From assembly GCA_009783975.1 (NCBI GenBank), contig WRCL01000083.1:1-7225 (forward strand): a DNA stretch of 7,225 nucleotides. The letters are read 5' to 3'. Shown in pieces: positions 1 through 5,750 of the stretch. The stretch comes from Micrococcales bacterium (GTDB taxonomy: Bacteria; Actinomycetota; Actinomycetes; Actinomycetales; Cellulomonadaceae). Positions within the stretch are counted from its first letter, which is position 1; the number at the start of each line of letters is the position of its first letter. Made by a program: the position numbers and the translations under genes. The notes below the pieces were generated by a model. It had not been told where the DNA came from and made no database searches. It saw only the letters and a list, made by a program, of their open reading frames with translations.

Positions 1-570
1 GACGTACAGGTACCAGCGCAGCAACGACACGAGCGTGTCGTGGAACGGGGCCAGGCGGTCGAGGTCGTCGTCCGCGAGCAGGCCTGCCAGCCCCGGCTCG
101 CCCGACGCCTGCACGAACTCGGCGAACGTCATCGGCCGCACGTCGAGGAGGTTGACCTTGCCCACCGGGAACGAGGTGCCAGGGTGCGCCGCCACACCCA
201 GCAACGACCCGGCGCACGCGACGTGGTACTGCGGTGCGTCCTCCGCGAAGTATTTCAGCGCTGCCAGCGCGCGGGGTGCCTCCTGCACCTCGTCGAGGAC
301 GATGAGCGTCGTGGCCGGGTCCACAGCCCCACCACCGACGAGCACAGCCAGGTCGGCGACGATCCGTCCTGGGTCCAGGTCCCCGTCGAACAGCCCGCGC
401 CCGGTCGCCGACTGGTCGAGGCTCACATACATGGTGCGCTCGTAGTGCCGCCGCCCCAGCTCGCGCAGCAACCACGTCTTGCCCACCTGCCGCGCCCCGA
501 ACAGCACCAACGGCTTGCGTCGGGGACTGTCCTTCCAGGCCACGAGCTCGGCCATGACCGACCGTTCCAC
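1..570 (-). CDS. AAA_14/DUF4143-type ATP-binding protein, N-terminal part (gene continues beyond the left edge)
   Basis: Reading the minus strand from a GTG at 570 gives 190 residues with no stop before the window edge. The start is preceded by a good ribosome binding site (GGAGGGAG, 5 bases before GTG). An in-frame ATG at 555 is the alternative start. Visible motifs are the Walker A loop GARQVGKT (residues 25-32), the Walker B strand LIVLDEVQ (89-96, with D93 E94), a sensor-like strand ACAGSLLGV (118-126), and a segment FPVGKVNLLDVRPMTFAEF (134-152). This order is typical of the AAA_14 ATPases that carry a C-terminal DUF4143 domain; that domain would lie outside the window. Family members are usually a little over 400 residues. 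Their cellular role is poorly known, and they are often found in variable genome regions. The family call is firm, the function is not. A palindrome array sits directly upstream and may control it. Confidence 0.88.
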   Translation of the reverse strand, partial: MERSVMAELVAWKDSPRRKPLVLFGARQVGKTWLLRELGRRHYERTMYVSLDQSATGRGLFDGDLDPGRIVADLAVLVGGGAVDPATTLIVLDEVQEAPRALAALKYFAEDAPQYHVACAGSLLGVAAHPGTSFPVGKVNLLDVRPMTFAEFVQASGEPGLAGLLADDDLDRLAPFHDTLVSLLRWYLYV

Positions 571-615
571 TGTTGCTCCCTCCGGACGGACCGCAGCCTC
601 ACGGCTCGCGTGCCG

Positions 616-621
616 AGCATA
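616..621 (-). promoter_or_regulatory. Possible -10 box of the ATPase gene
   Basis: TATGCT on the minus strand lies 45 bases upstream of the GTG start at 570. It is immediately next to the first 23-bp palindrome (622-644), which occupies the place where a -35 box and spacer would be. No good -35 hexamer is visible there (GCGAAA at 639-644). The call rests on the -10 match and position only. If correct, a protein bound to the palindrome would directly control this promoter. Confidence 0.3.
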
Positions 622-710
622 GCAAAACTGCCGGCCAGTTTCGCACCCACCCCTGCAAAACTACCGGGGAGTTTCGCGTCAGGCAACGCATAACTACCGG
701 GGAGTTTTGC
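622..710. repeat. Array of three 23-bp palindromes at an exact 33-bp period
   Basis: Units lie at 622-644, 655-677 and 688-710. Each has the left arm GCAAAACT (GCATAACT in the third), a centre containing CCGG, and the right arm AGTTTCGC or AGTTTTGC. Units 2 and 3 share the core ACTACCGGGGAGTTT. The two 10-bp spacers (645-654 and 678-687) are unrelated to each other. The 33-bp period is close to three helical turns, so all three sites would face the same side of the DNA. Because 33 is divisible by 3, the array is open in several frames and produces repetitive spurious peptides (KLPGSFA-like). It sits just upstream of the ATPase gene and most likely binds a protein. What binds it is not visible. 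Confidence 0.9.
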
Positions 711-779
711 CACGAAGCCTCCTGGGCTCCAGGACGCTGCCCGACGCGACTCCATGAGGCGCGGCCGACACGACCTTCT

Positions 780-799
780 CGGTGCAGGACGGTGCACCG
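780..799 (-). terminator. Hairpin downstream of nrtR, possible terminator without a U-tract
   Basis: CGGTGCA (780-786) pairs perfectly with TGCACCG (793-799) around a 6-base loop. It lies about 140 bases past the nrtR stop in the direction of nrtR transcription. No T-run follows on either strand, so it is not a classical intrinsic terminator. A hairpin-only terminator or processing signal is possible. Confidence 0.3.
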
Positions 800-826
800 C
801 CTACAGAGCCGATGACTCAGCTGCAA

Positions 827-910
827 CGCAACGGCTCGAGCGCAACGGTTCGACGCGAAGTCCACGGTTCTTCACGTGTCGTTCGACGCGAACCATGTCG
901 TTCGATGACG
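827..910. repeat. Cluster of short palindromic repeats with core GTTCGACGCGAA
   Basis: The 12-mer GTTCGACGCGAA occurs at 848-859 and 881-892, exactly 33 bp apart. Each copy is an inverted repeat with a 3-base centre; the second is perfect over 13 bases (GTTCG-ACG-CGAAC, 881-893). Degenerate relatives flank them: CGCAACGG at 827-834 and 841-848, and TGTCGTTCGA at 877-886 and 896-905. The cluster lies downstream of nrtR. It could be a protein-binding region or the remains of repeated sequence. Confidence 0.6.
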
Positions 911-937
911 AGGCCCTGGTCACCCTGCGACGCGTGG

Positions 938-1636
938 TCAGGTGCGTGGGGGGGACAGGACGGCGAACGGGTCGGTGACGGCGAGCTCATAGGCGGTGAA
1001 GCGGTAGATCGCGGCGGGGCGGCCACCGCCGGGGCCGGGGCGGGCGGTCGCGCCGGTCGGGGTGATCTGGGCGCGGCGCAGCAAGATGCGCTGGAGGTTC
1101 GTCACGTCGACGTCGTGGCCCAGGGCGGCGCGGTAGATGCGGGCGAGCTCGGACATGGTGAACTGCGGTGGGGCCAGGGCGAAGCCGAGGTTGGTGTAGG
1201 TGAGCTTGCGCGACAGGCGCCCGGCGGCGGCGCGGACGATGAGGCCGTGGTCGAACGCCATGGTGGGCAGGTCGGTGATGCGGTGCCAGGTGGTGTCGTC
1301 GGGCAGGCGGGGGTCGGCGTCGGCGGGGATCAGGCCCAGGTAGCTCGTCGCGACGACGCGTCGGCCTGGGACGCGTTCGGGGCGTCCGCGTGAGTCGAGC
1401 TGTTCGAGGTGGGACAGCTCGCGCACGTCGACCTTCTGGGCCAGCTGGCGGCGGATCGAGGCGTTGAGGTGCTCGTCGGGGCCCAGGTCGCCGCCTGGCA
1501 GGGCCCAGGCTCCGGCGGCTGGTGCCATGGCCCGCTGCCACGCCAGGACGTGGACGGCGTCGTCACGGACCTGGAGCACAGCGGCCAGGACTTCGTGCCC
1601 GCACTGTGGGACAGGGGTAGACACGAGGGGCACCAC
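938..1636 (-). CDS. nrtR: NrtR-type Nudix-like transcriptional regulator of NAD biosynthesis
   Basis: The 232-residue protein begins at a GTG that lies 7 bases after a -10-like box, which suggests a leaderless mRNA. Other in-frame GTGs are at 1633 and 1624. Longer upstream starts would run through the nadA promoter and are unlikely. Residues about 13-135 form a Nudix fold. Its box at G49-V71 keeps G49, E55 and R63 but has Q64, Q67 and K68 in place of the catalytic glutamates, so it should bind a ligand rather than hydrolyse it. Residues about 140-214 match the winged-helix DNA-binding domain of NrtR ([35 protein letters not shown]). Known NrtR proteins repress NAD genes and release DNA on binding ADP-ribose or related metabolites. 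Corynebacterial relatives are called NdnR. The divergent position next to nadABC supports this role. Confidence 0.9.
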   Translation of the reverse strand: MVPLVSTPVPQCGHEVLAAVLQVRDDAVHVLAWQRAMAPAAGAWALPGGDLGPDEHLNASIRRQLAQKVDVRELSHLEQLDSRGRPERVPGRRVVATSYLGLIPADADPRLPDDTTWHRITDLPTMAFDHGLIVRAAAGRLSRKLTYTNLGFALAPPQFTMSELARIYRAALGHDVDVTNLQRILLRRAQITPTGATARPGPGGGRPAAIYRFTAYELAVTDPFAVLSPPRT

Positions 1637-1640
1637 GGGG

Positions 1641-1668
1641 TTTACAGTAGTCTCATCGAGGTTATCGA
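1641..1668 (+). promoter_or_regulatory. Candidate promoter of the nadABC operon
   Basis: On the plus strand TTTACA (1641-1646, five of six matches to TTGACA) is followed after 16 bases by TATCGA (1663-1668, a weak -10). Transcription would start near 1675, giving a leader of about 80 bases before nadA. The leader shows only a short CCGGC/GCCGG inverted repeat and no riboswitch that I recognise. Confidence 0.5.
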
Positions 1669-1672
1669 TCAA
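1644..1672 (-). promoter_or_regulatory. Candidate leaderless promoter of nrtR
   Basis: On the minus strand TTGATC (1667-1672) and TACTGT (1644-1649) are separated by exactly 17 bases. The -10 box ends 7 bases before the GTG at 1636, so transcription would begin at or next to the start codon. No ribosome binding site precedes that GTG, which fits a leaderless mRNA. The promoter lies face to face with, and overlaps, the nadA promoter. Confidence 0.5.
1648..1664. promoter_or_regulatory. Candidate NrtR operator between the overlapping nrtR and nadA promoters
   Basis: TAGTCTC-ATC-GAGGTTA is an imperfect 17-bp palindrome (TA and CTC/GAG match; the two inner positions do not). It sits in the spacer of both divergent promoters, so one bound repressor would block both. 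NrtR-family regulators are known to bind palindromes in exactly this kind of position. I cannot confirm that this sequence matches the family consensus. Confidence 0.45.
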
Positions 1673-1754
1673 GAGTCGAAAACACAGACGACCAGCACAC
1701 GCCCCACCGGCCCCGGCACGCCGGACAGCACAAGAGGCAGCGGGAGGGTCACAG

Positions 1755-2792
1755 ATGGCCACGACACGTACGAAGAGACCACCAGCCGCGCCGGCCACGT
1801 CCGGCACCCGGCCTGTGTGGATCCACGAGGACGACCCAGCCCCGGGCTGGGCCGAGGAGGTCCGCGCCTTGGCGGCCGAACGTGACGCGGTCATCCTCGC
1901 GCACAACTACCAGCTGCCAGCGGTGCAAGACGTCGCTGACCACGTGGGCGACTCCCTGGCCCTGTCACGGATCGCCGCGTCCGTCCCGCACCGCCAGATC
2001 GTCTTCTGCGGGGTGCACTTCATGGCCGAGACCGCCAAGATCCTCGCCCCGGCCAAGCAGGTGCTCATCCCCGACCCCGCCGCCGGGTGCTCCCTGGCCG
2101 CGACGATCACCGCCGACCAGCTGCGCGCGTGGAAGGCCGAGCACCCAGGCGCCGTCGTCGTCGCGTACGTCAACACCACCGCCGAGGTCAAGGCCGAGTC
2201 TGACGTGTGCTGCACCTCGTCGAACGCCGTCGACGTCGTGGCGTCCATCGACCCAGCCCGCGAGGTCCTGTTCGTCCCCGACCGGCACCTGGGCGCCCAC
2301 GTCGCCCGCGTCACCGGCCGTGACCTGCACCTGTGGGACGGGCAGTGCCACGTCCACGACGAGATCGGCGGGGAGGTCCTGGCCCAGGCCATCGCCGAGG
2401 ACCCAGCCGCCGACGTCCTCGTGCACCCCGAGTGCGCCTGCGCGACCTCCGCGCTGGAGATGGCCGCGTCAGGAGCCATCAAAGCCGACCGTATCCGCAT
2501 CGTGTCGACCGGCGGGATGCTCGACGAGGCCCGCCGCACCCGCGTCGACCGCGTCCTGGTCGCCACCGAGGTCGGGATGCTGCACCAGCTGCGCCGCGCC
2601 AACCCCGACGTGCGGTTCGACCCGGTCGACCCGTGGGCCGTGTGCCCGTACATGAAGATGACCACCCCCACCACCCTGCTCACCTGCCTGCGCGACGGCC
2701 GCGGAGAAGTCCACGTCGACCCCGCCACCGCCACCCGGGCCCGCGCCGCCGTCGAACGCATGATCACCATCGGAGCAGGAGGCGCACCATGA
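1755..2792 (+). CDS. nadA: Quinolinate synthase NadA
   Basis: NadA condenses iminoaspartate with dihydroxyacetone phosphate to give quinolinate in the cytoplasm, using a [4Fe-4S] cluster. The 345-residue protein has all expected family blocks: LAHNYQ (48-53), GDSL (65-68), [12 protein letters not shown] (86-97), GCSLA (111-115), [20 protein letters not shown] (138-157), VHPEC (223-227), STGGM (251-255) and CPYMKM (297-302). The three cluster ligands are expected to be C112, C227 and C297. The ATG at 1755 is chosen because GGGAGGG lies 6 bases upstream. The reading frame is open further upstream, but that part overlaps the promoter and the nrtR gene. The stop overlaps the ATG of a 40-aa ORF (ATGA). 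It is the first gene of nadA-nadB-nadC and is probably repressed by NrtR. Confidence 0.97.
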   Translation: MATTRTKRPPAAPATSGTRPVWIHEDDPAPGWAEEVRALAAERDAVILAHNYQLPAVQDVADHVGDSLALSRIAASVPHRQIVFCGVHFMAETAKILAPAKQVLIPDPAAGCSLAATITADQLRAWKAEHPGAVVVAYVNTTAEVKAESDVCCTSSNAVDVVASIDPAREVLFVPDRHLGAHVARVTGRDLHLWDGQCHVHDEIGGEVLAQAIAEDPAADVLVHPECACATSALEMAASGAIKADRIRIVSTGGMLDEARRTRVDRVLVATEVGMLHQLRRANPDVRFDPVDPWAVCPYMKMTTPTTLLTCLRDGRGEVHVDPATATRARAAVERMITIGAGGAP

Positions 2793-2911
2793 CCGCGACA
2801 CTGGTGACCGCGACACTGGGGACGGTTCTGGCCGTCGTGCGGCGCGGGGGCGTGTTCACGCGCGGGCGACCTCCCCGCTGGTTGCCCACAGGAGGTGCAC
2901 CATGCTCGTGA
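2789..2911 (+). CDS. Possible 40-aa microprotein between nadA and nadB
   Basis: The ATG overlaps the nadA stop (ATGA) and has a near-ideal ribosome binding site, AGGAGG, 6 bases upstream. The TGA at 2909-2911 lies 10 bases inside nadB. Up to about codon 33, roughly 85% of codons end in G or C, better than the other two frames, one of which is closed by a stop at once. The peptide has a short hydrophobic stretch ([13 protein letters not shown], 5-17) followed by an arginine-rich part ([14 protein letters not shown], 18-31). I do not recognise it. It may be a real small protein, a coupling peptide that carries ribosomes from nadA to nadB, or filler sequence. A 15-bp tandem duplication builds its N-terminus. 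Confidence 0.45.
   Translation: MTATLVTATLGTVLAVVRRGGVFTRGRPPRWLPTGGAPCS
2790..2819 (+). repeat. Perfect 15-bp tandem duplication at the start of the 40-aa ORF
   Basis: TGACCGCGACACTGG occurs twice with no gap (2790-2804 and 2805-2819). The unit is five codons long, so the ORF stays in frame and reads TATLV then TATLG. The first copy includes the last bases of the nadA stop codon. Confidence 0.9.
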
Positions 2912-4563
2912 CCTCAACACCTGTGCTGACCCGGACGGCGCCGGTCGCCGCGCGCCTGGCTGCGCCCGGCGCAGCGTGGACCCGGACCTGCGACGTGCTC
3001 GTCATCGGGTCGGGGGTCGCCGGGCTGTCAGTCGTCGCGGGGCTCATCGGCTCAGGGCTGGACGTCATGGTCGTGACCAAAGGCGCCCTCGACGCCGGGT
3101 CGACACCGTGGGCCCAAGGTGGTGTCGCCAGGGCCACCGACGACCTGGGCGACGTCGAGGCCCACGCACGTGACACGATCACCGCCGGGGCAGGGCTGTG
3201 CGACACCGCGGCGGTGCGCCGCCTGGCCGCCGAGGGTCCCGCCGCGGTCGAGGCCCTGGTCGCCCGGGGTGCGGCGTTCGACACCGGGCCTGACGGCAAG
3301 CTCGCCCAGACCCGCGAAGGTGGGCACAGCCGCGCCCGGATCGTCCACGCCGGGGGCGACGCGACCGGGTCTGAGGTGCAGCGGGCCTTGACAGCGGTGC
3401 TGGCCACCGCCCGGGCCGACGGGCACCTGACCATCGCGGAGAACACCTACCTGCTGGACCTCGAACGCGCCGACGACGGCCAGGTCACTGGCGCGCTGGT
3501 CGCCAGCCTCGGCGACGGGTCGGTGGGCCGGGTCCTGGCCCGTGCGACAGTGCTGGCCACAGGGGGTCTGGGCCGGGTGTTCGCCGTGAGCACCAACCCC
3601 CCGGCGATGACCGGCGACGGGATGGCCGCGGCCCTGCGCGCCGGGGCGGTGCTGCGCGACGTGGAGTTCGTCCAGTTCCACCCCACGGTGTTCGCTGGGC
3701 GTGCGGTCGGCAACCAGGCCCTGCTGATCTCCGAGGCGGTGCGCGGCGAGGGCGCGGTGCTGCGTGACGCGCGCGGGACCCTCGTCATGGCCGGGGTGCA
3801 CCCCCTGGCCGACCTCGCCCCACGTGACATCGTCGCCGCCCAGATGGCCCAGGTCATGGCCGCCAACAACGTCGACCACCTCTACCTCGACGCCCGGGGC
3901 CTGGGCGCGGCGGTGCTCGAGCACCGGTTCCCCACCGTCCTGGCCGGGTGCCGCGAAGCCGGGGTCGACCCGGTCGCCGAACCCATCCCCGTGCGCCCCG
4001 CGCAGCACTACTCGTGTGGCGGGGTGGCTGCCGACCTCGACGGCCGCACGGGGGTCCCTGGGTTGTTGGCCGTCGGCGAGGTCGCGTGCACCGGCGTCCA
4101 CGGGGCGAACCGTCTGGCGTCGAACTCCCTGCTCGAAGGCCTCGTCGCTGGCACCGGCGCCGCCCGCTTGTTGCGCGAGGACCTGCCAGCCCGTCGGCCT
4201 GGGGCCGTCAGTGGCCCCAGCGCCGGTACCGACCCGGGGGCGCGACCTGCGCTGGCCTCGGCGATGCAGTGCGACGCTGGGGTGCTGCGCTCCCCGCAGG
4301 GCCTGGCCGCCCTGGCGTCCCTGCTCGACCTCACCGCCCCGACCCCCGGCGGCACCGGCACCCTCGCCGCGTGGGAGGCCACCAACCTGCACACCTTGTC
4401 GACGGCGATCGTCGTCGCGGCCTCGGCCCGCGCCGAGTCCCGCGGCTGCCACCGCCGCACCGACGTCGTGACCCCGTCCGACGCGTGGGCCGTCCACCTG
4501 GACACCACCGTCGTGCCCGGCACCACCGGCGTCGTGACCACGACCACCACAACAACCCGGTAA
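2902..4563 (+). CDS. nadB: L-aspartate oxidase NadB
   Basis: NadB is an FAD enzyme that oxidises L-aspartate to iminoaspartate, the substrate of NadA. The 553-residue protein shows the dinucleotide fold DVLVIGSGVAGLS (31-43), STPWAQGG (67-74), the GGHSRARIVHAGGDATG segment (140-156), EFVQFHPT (255-262), SEAVRGEGAVL (277-287), PRDIVA (307-312), HYSCGGV (369-375) and GEVACTGVHGANRLASNSLL (392-411). A C-terminal helical domain contains ESRGCHRRTD (512-521). The HY and GANR segments hold the usual active-site His and Arg. The ATG at 2902 has AGGAGG 6 bases upstream (2890-2895), and no other in-frame start is seen upstream. The length is usual for the family. The C-terminus ends in an odd run of seven threonines. 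Confidence 0.97.
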   Translation: MLVTSTPVLTRTAPVAARLAAPGAAWTRTCDVLVIGSGVAGLSVVAGLIGSGLDVMVVTKGALDAGSTPWAQGGVARATDDLGDVEAHARDTITAGAGLCDTAAVRRLAAEGPAAVEALVARGAAFDTGPDGKLAQTREGGHSRARIVHAGGDATGSEVQRALTAVLATARADGHLTIAENTYLLDLERADDGQVTGALVASLGDGSVGRVLARATVLATGGLGRVFAVSTNPPAMTGDGMAAALRAGAVLRDVEFVQFHPTVFAGRAVGNQALLISEAVRGEGAVLRDARGTLVMAGVHPLADLAPRDIVAAQMAQVMAANNVDHLYLDARGLGAAVLEHRFPTVLAGCREAGVDPVAEPIPVRPAQHYSCGGVAADLDGRTGVPGLLAVGEVACTGVHGANRLASNSLLEGLVAGTGAARLLREDLPARRPGAVSGPSAGTDPGARPALASAMQCDAGVLRSPQGLAALASLLDLTAPTPGGTGTLAAWEATNLHTLSTAIVVAASARAESRGCHRRTDVVTPSDAWAVHLDTTVVPGTTGVVTTTTTTTR

Positions 4564-4577
4564 GCAGGTGGACGGTG

Positions 4578-4667
4578 GTGGACTGCAGACAATGCGGACG
4601 GTTCCTACTGTCTCCGTCCGCGCCCGCTGGGCCCCACTGCCCACCCGACAGAGATGAGGAGCCATGA
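4578..4667 (+). CDS. Possible 29-aa Cys-containing microprotein between nadB and nadC
   Basis: From a GTG at 4578, with AGGTGG 6 bases upstream, a short frame encodes a peptide beginning MDCRQCGRFL with H20 and C21 near the middle. C3, C6, H20 and C21 resemble a small zinc-ribbon knuckle. Its TGA (4665-4667) overlaps the nadC ATG (ATGA). Against it, only about two thirds of codons end in G or C, and AGA, CTA, CAA and TCT occur, unlike the neighbouring genes. It also contains a perfect hairpin. It may be chance in an intercistronic spacer, since the frame is open well upstream. Confidence 0.25.
   Translation: MDCRQCGRFLLSPSAPAGPHCPPDRDEEP
4594..4621 (+). promoter_or_regulatory. Intercistronic hairpin between nadB and nadC
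   Basis: GCGGACGG (4594-4601) pairs perfectly with CCGTCCGC (4614-4621) around a 12-base loop. No T-run follows, so it is not a typical terminator. Placed between two operon genes, it may stabilise or punctuate the message, or modulate how much nadC is made. Confidence 0.5.
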
Positions 4668-5509
4668 CCACCGTCGAACCACTACCTGCTGACGAGGTCG
4701 AACGGCTTGCTGCGATGACCTTGGACGAGGACCTCGCCCTGGGCCCCGACGTGACCACGACCGCGACGGTCCCCCCCGACGCCCGTGCCACAGCCCGGCT
4801 GGTGAGCCGCGCTGAGGGTGTCGTCGCCGGTCTGGGGCTGGCCGCGGCGGTGTTCGCCCACCGCGGTGTCGACGGGTTCGACGCGGTGGTCCGCGACGGG
4901 GACCGGGTCGGGCCAGGTGATGTGCTGGCCCACGTCACCGGCCCGGTCGCGCAGATCCTCACCGCTGAGCGCAGCGCGCTGAACCTGCTCACCCACCTGT
5001 CGGGGGTCGCCACCGCAACCGCACGGTGGGTCGACGCGGTCGCCGGGACAGGCGCGGTCATCCGCGACACCCGCAAAACCCTCCCGGGCCTGCGCGCGGC
5101 GCAAAAGTACGCGGTGCGCTGCGGCGGGGGCCACAACCACCGCATGGGCCTGGGCGACCAAGCCCTGGTCAAGGACAACCACGTCACCGCCGCCGGGGGG
5201 ATCGCCCCGGCCGTCCGGGCTGTCCGCGCACAGTTCCCCGACGTGTTCTGCGAGGTCGAGTGCGACACCCTCGACCAGGTCCGCGAAGCCGTCGCCGAGC
5301 ACGTCGCCTTGGTGCTGCTCGACAACATGGACCCGGCGACCATGCACGAGGCCGTCGCGATCTGCCGTGGTGCGCAGGTGCGCACCGAAGCCTCCGGTGG
5401 CCTGCGCCTGGACACCGCCCGCGCCGTCGCCGCAACCGGCGTCGACTACATCTCCGTCGGCGCCCTCACCCACTCTGCCCCCCAGCTGGACATCGGCCTC
5501 GACCTGTGA
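4664..5509 (+). CDS. nadC: Nicotinate-nucleotide pyrophosphorylase (quinolinate phosphoribosyltransferase) NadC
   Basis: NadC joins quinolinate to phosphoribosyl pyrophosphate and decarboxylates it to nicotinate mononucleotide. It is the step after NadB and NadA. The 281-residue protein has the usual length and motifs: ERSALNLLTHLSGVAT (102-117), the DTRKTLPGLRAAQKYAV segment (135-151) with GGGHNHRMGL (154-163), VKDNH (169-173), EVE (197-199), LLDNM (218-222), EASGG (242-246) and ISVGALTHS (263-271). The Arg, Lys and His of these motifs form the substrate site. The ATG at 4664 has GAGGAG close upstream, with an unusually short gap of 2 to 4 bases. It lies 100 bases after nadB, so it is likely cotranscribed, although the spacer holds a hairpin. 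No nadS-like cysteine desulfurase follows it, unlike in some corynebacterial operons. Confidence 0.97.
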   Translation: MTTVEPLPADEVERLAAMTLDEDLALGPDVTTTATVPPDARATARLVSRAEGVVAGLGLAAAVFAHRGVDGFDAVVRDGDRVGPGDVLAHVTGPVAQILTAERSALNLLTHLSGVATATARWVDAVAGTGAVIRDTRKTLPGLRAAQKYAVRCGGGHNHRMGLGDQALVKDNHVTAAGGIAPAVRAVRAQFPDVFCEVECDTLDQVREAVAEHVALVLLDNMDPATMHEAVAICRGAQVRTEASGGLRLDTARAVAATGVDYISVGALTHSAPQLDIGLDL

Positions 5510-5562
5510 GGTGAAGGCAAGCGTTTGAAAACTTGTCTTCGCATGGAGCCCTTGCCTTCGCC
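5510..5562 (+). terminator. Strong hairpin with two alternative right arms just after nadC
   Basis: Starting on the base after the nadC stop, 5510-5521 pairs over 12 positions (one U-G) with 5551-5562, around a 29-base loop. The same left arm (5511-5521) can pair instead with 5532-5542 (11 positions, two wobbles) around a 10-base loop, because CTTGTCTTCGC and CTTGCCTTCGC are near-identical copies 19 bases apart. There is no U-tract. Since a minus-strand unit converges here, this is probably the operon's end signal. The alternative pairings are unusual. Confidence 0.5.
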
Positions 5563-5590
5563 GACGCCCCAGCCGACCAGAGACCGATGT

Positions 5591-5750
5591 CTACCCGGGC
5601 AGGCACAGCATCTGCAGCATGACTTGGGCGCTCGCCGCGTCGACCTGCTCTTGGGTGACCTATGTGGACCGCTGAGGCGGCGACTTTCTGCCCGTCGACA
5701 TCGTGTCCGTCGTCGCGGACCTCGACCATCACGCGGACGTCGCTGCTCAC
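5591..5750 (-). pseudogene. Small frameshifted gene downstream of the SUFU gene
   Basis: A GTG at 5750 overlaps the SUFU stop (GTGA) and opens a frame beginning MSSDVRVMVEVRDDGHD that runs 29 codons to about 5664. About 88% of those codons end in G or C. In that frame the bias then collapses. One base further on, a frame from 5659 reads VTQEQVDAASAQVMLQMLC and ends at TAG 5591-5593, with about 90% G/C third positions. Joining the two needs skipping a single base around 5660-5663 (ATAG, including a rare ATA codon). This gives a protein of about 52 residues. I do not recognise the product. A sequencing error, a true mutation or a programmed shift would all look like this; mutation or error is more likely, because the +1 reading of that site meets TAG. 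Confidence 0.5.

Larger units (their letters stand above)
711..937. other. Intergenic stretch with hairpins and short repeats, no convincing gene
   Basis: This lies between the stop of nrtR and the palindrome array. No frame shows a start with a ribosome binding site plus the G/C third-position bias of the neighbours. It contains a 6-bp perfect hairpin at 720-734 (TCCTGG, loop GCT, CCAGGA), a 7-bp hairpin at 780-799 and the repeat cluster at 827-910. The CACGTG at 873-878 is also palindromic. Confidence 0.6.

Noticed and set aside
595..606. AGCC-TCAC-GGCT hairpin at the position where a fourth 33-bp unit would be centred
   Set aside because: It has only 4-bp arms and no similarity to the AAACT/AGTTT units. 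Probably chance.
622..710. Short CRISPR-like array (palindromic repeats with unique spacers)
   Set aside because: There are only three units, the spacers are 10 bp, the repeats are full palindromes, and no cas genes are present. Phased protein-binding sites explain it better.
423..797. Open frame with repeated KLPGSFA-like peptides across the palindrome array
   Set aside because: The 33-bp period keeps any frame open. The peptide is only a translation of the palindromes and then runs out of phase through the ATPase gene.
1673..1754. Riboswitch or attenuator in the nadA leader
   Set aside because: Only a 5-bp inverted repeat is visible and no known NAD-sensing fold could be recognised.
1637..1906. 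Longer N-terminus for the nrtR product, starting at 1906
   Set aside because: It would cover the divergent promoters and the 5' part of nadA, and the added residues look unlike NrtR proteins.
4543..4563. Run of threonine codons at the end of nadB as a microsatellite or frameshift site
   Set aside because: It is short and mixed in codon use (ACG, ACC, ACA), and the frame ends normally. It looks like a tolerated low-complexity tail.
3052..5415. 787-codon open frame antisense to nadB and nadC
   Set aside because: It is a shadow of strong G/C third-position bias in well-supported genes on the other strand. No domain is recognisable.
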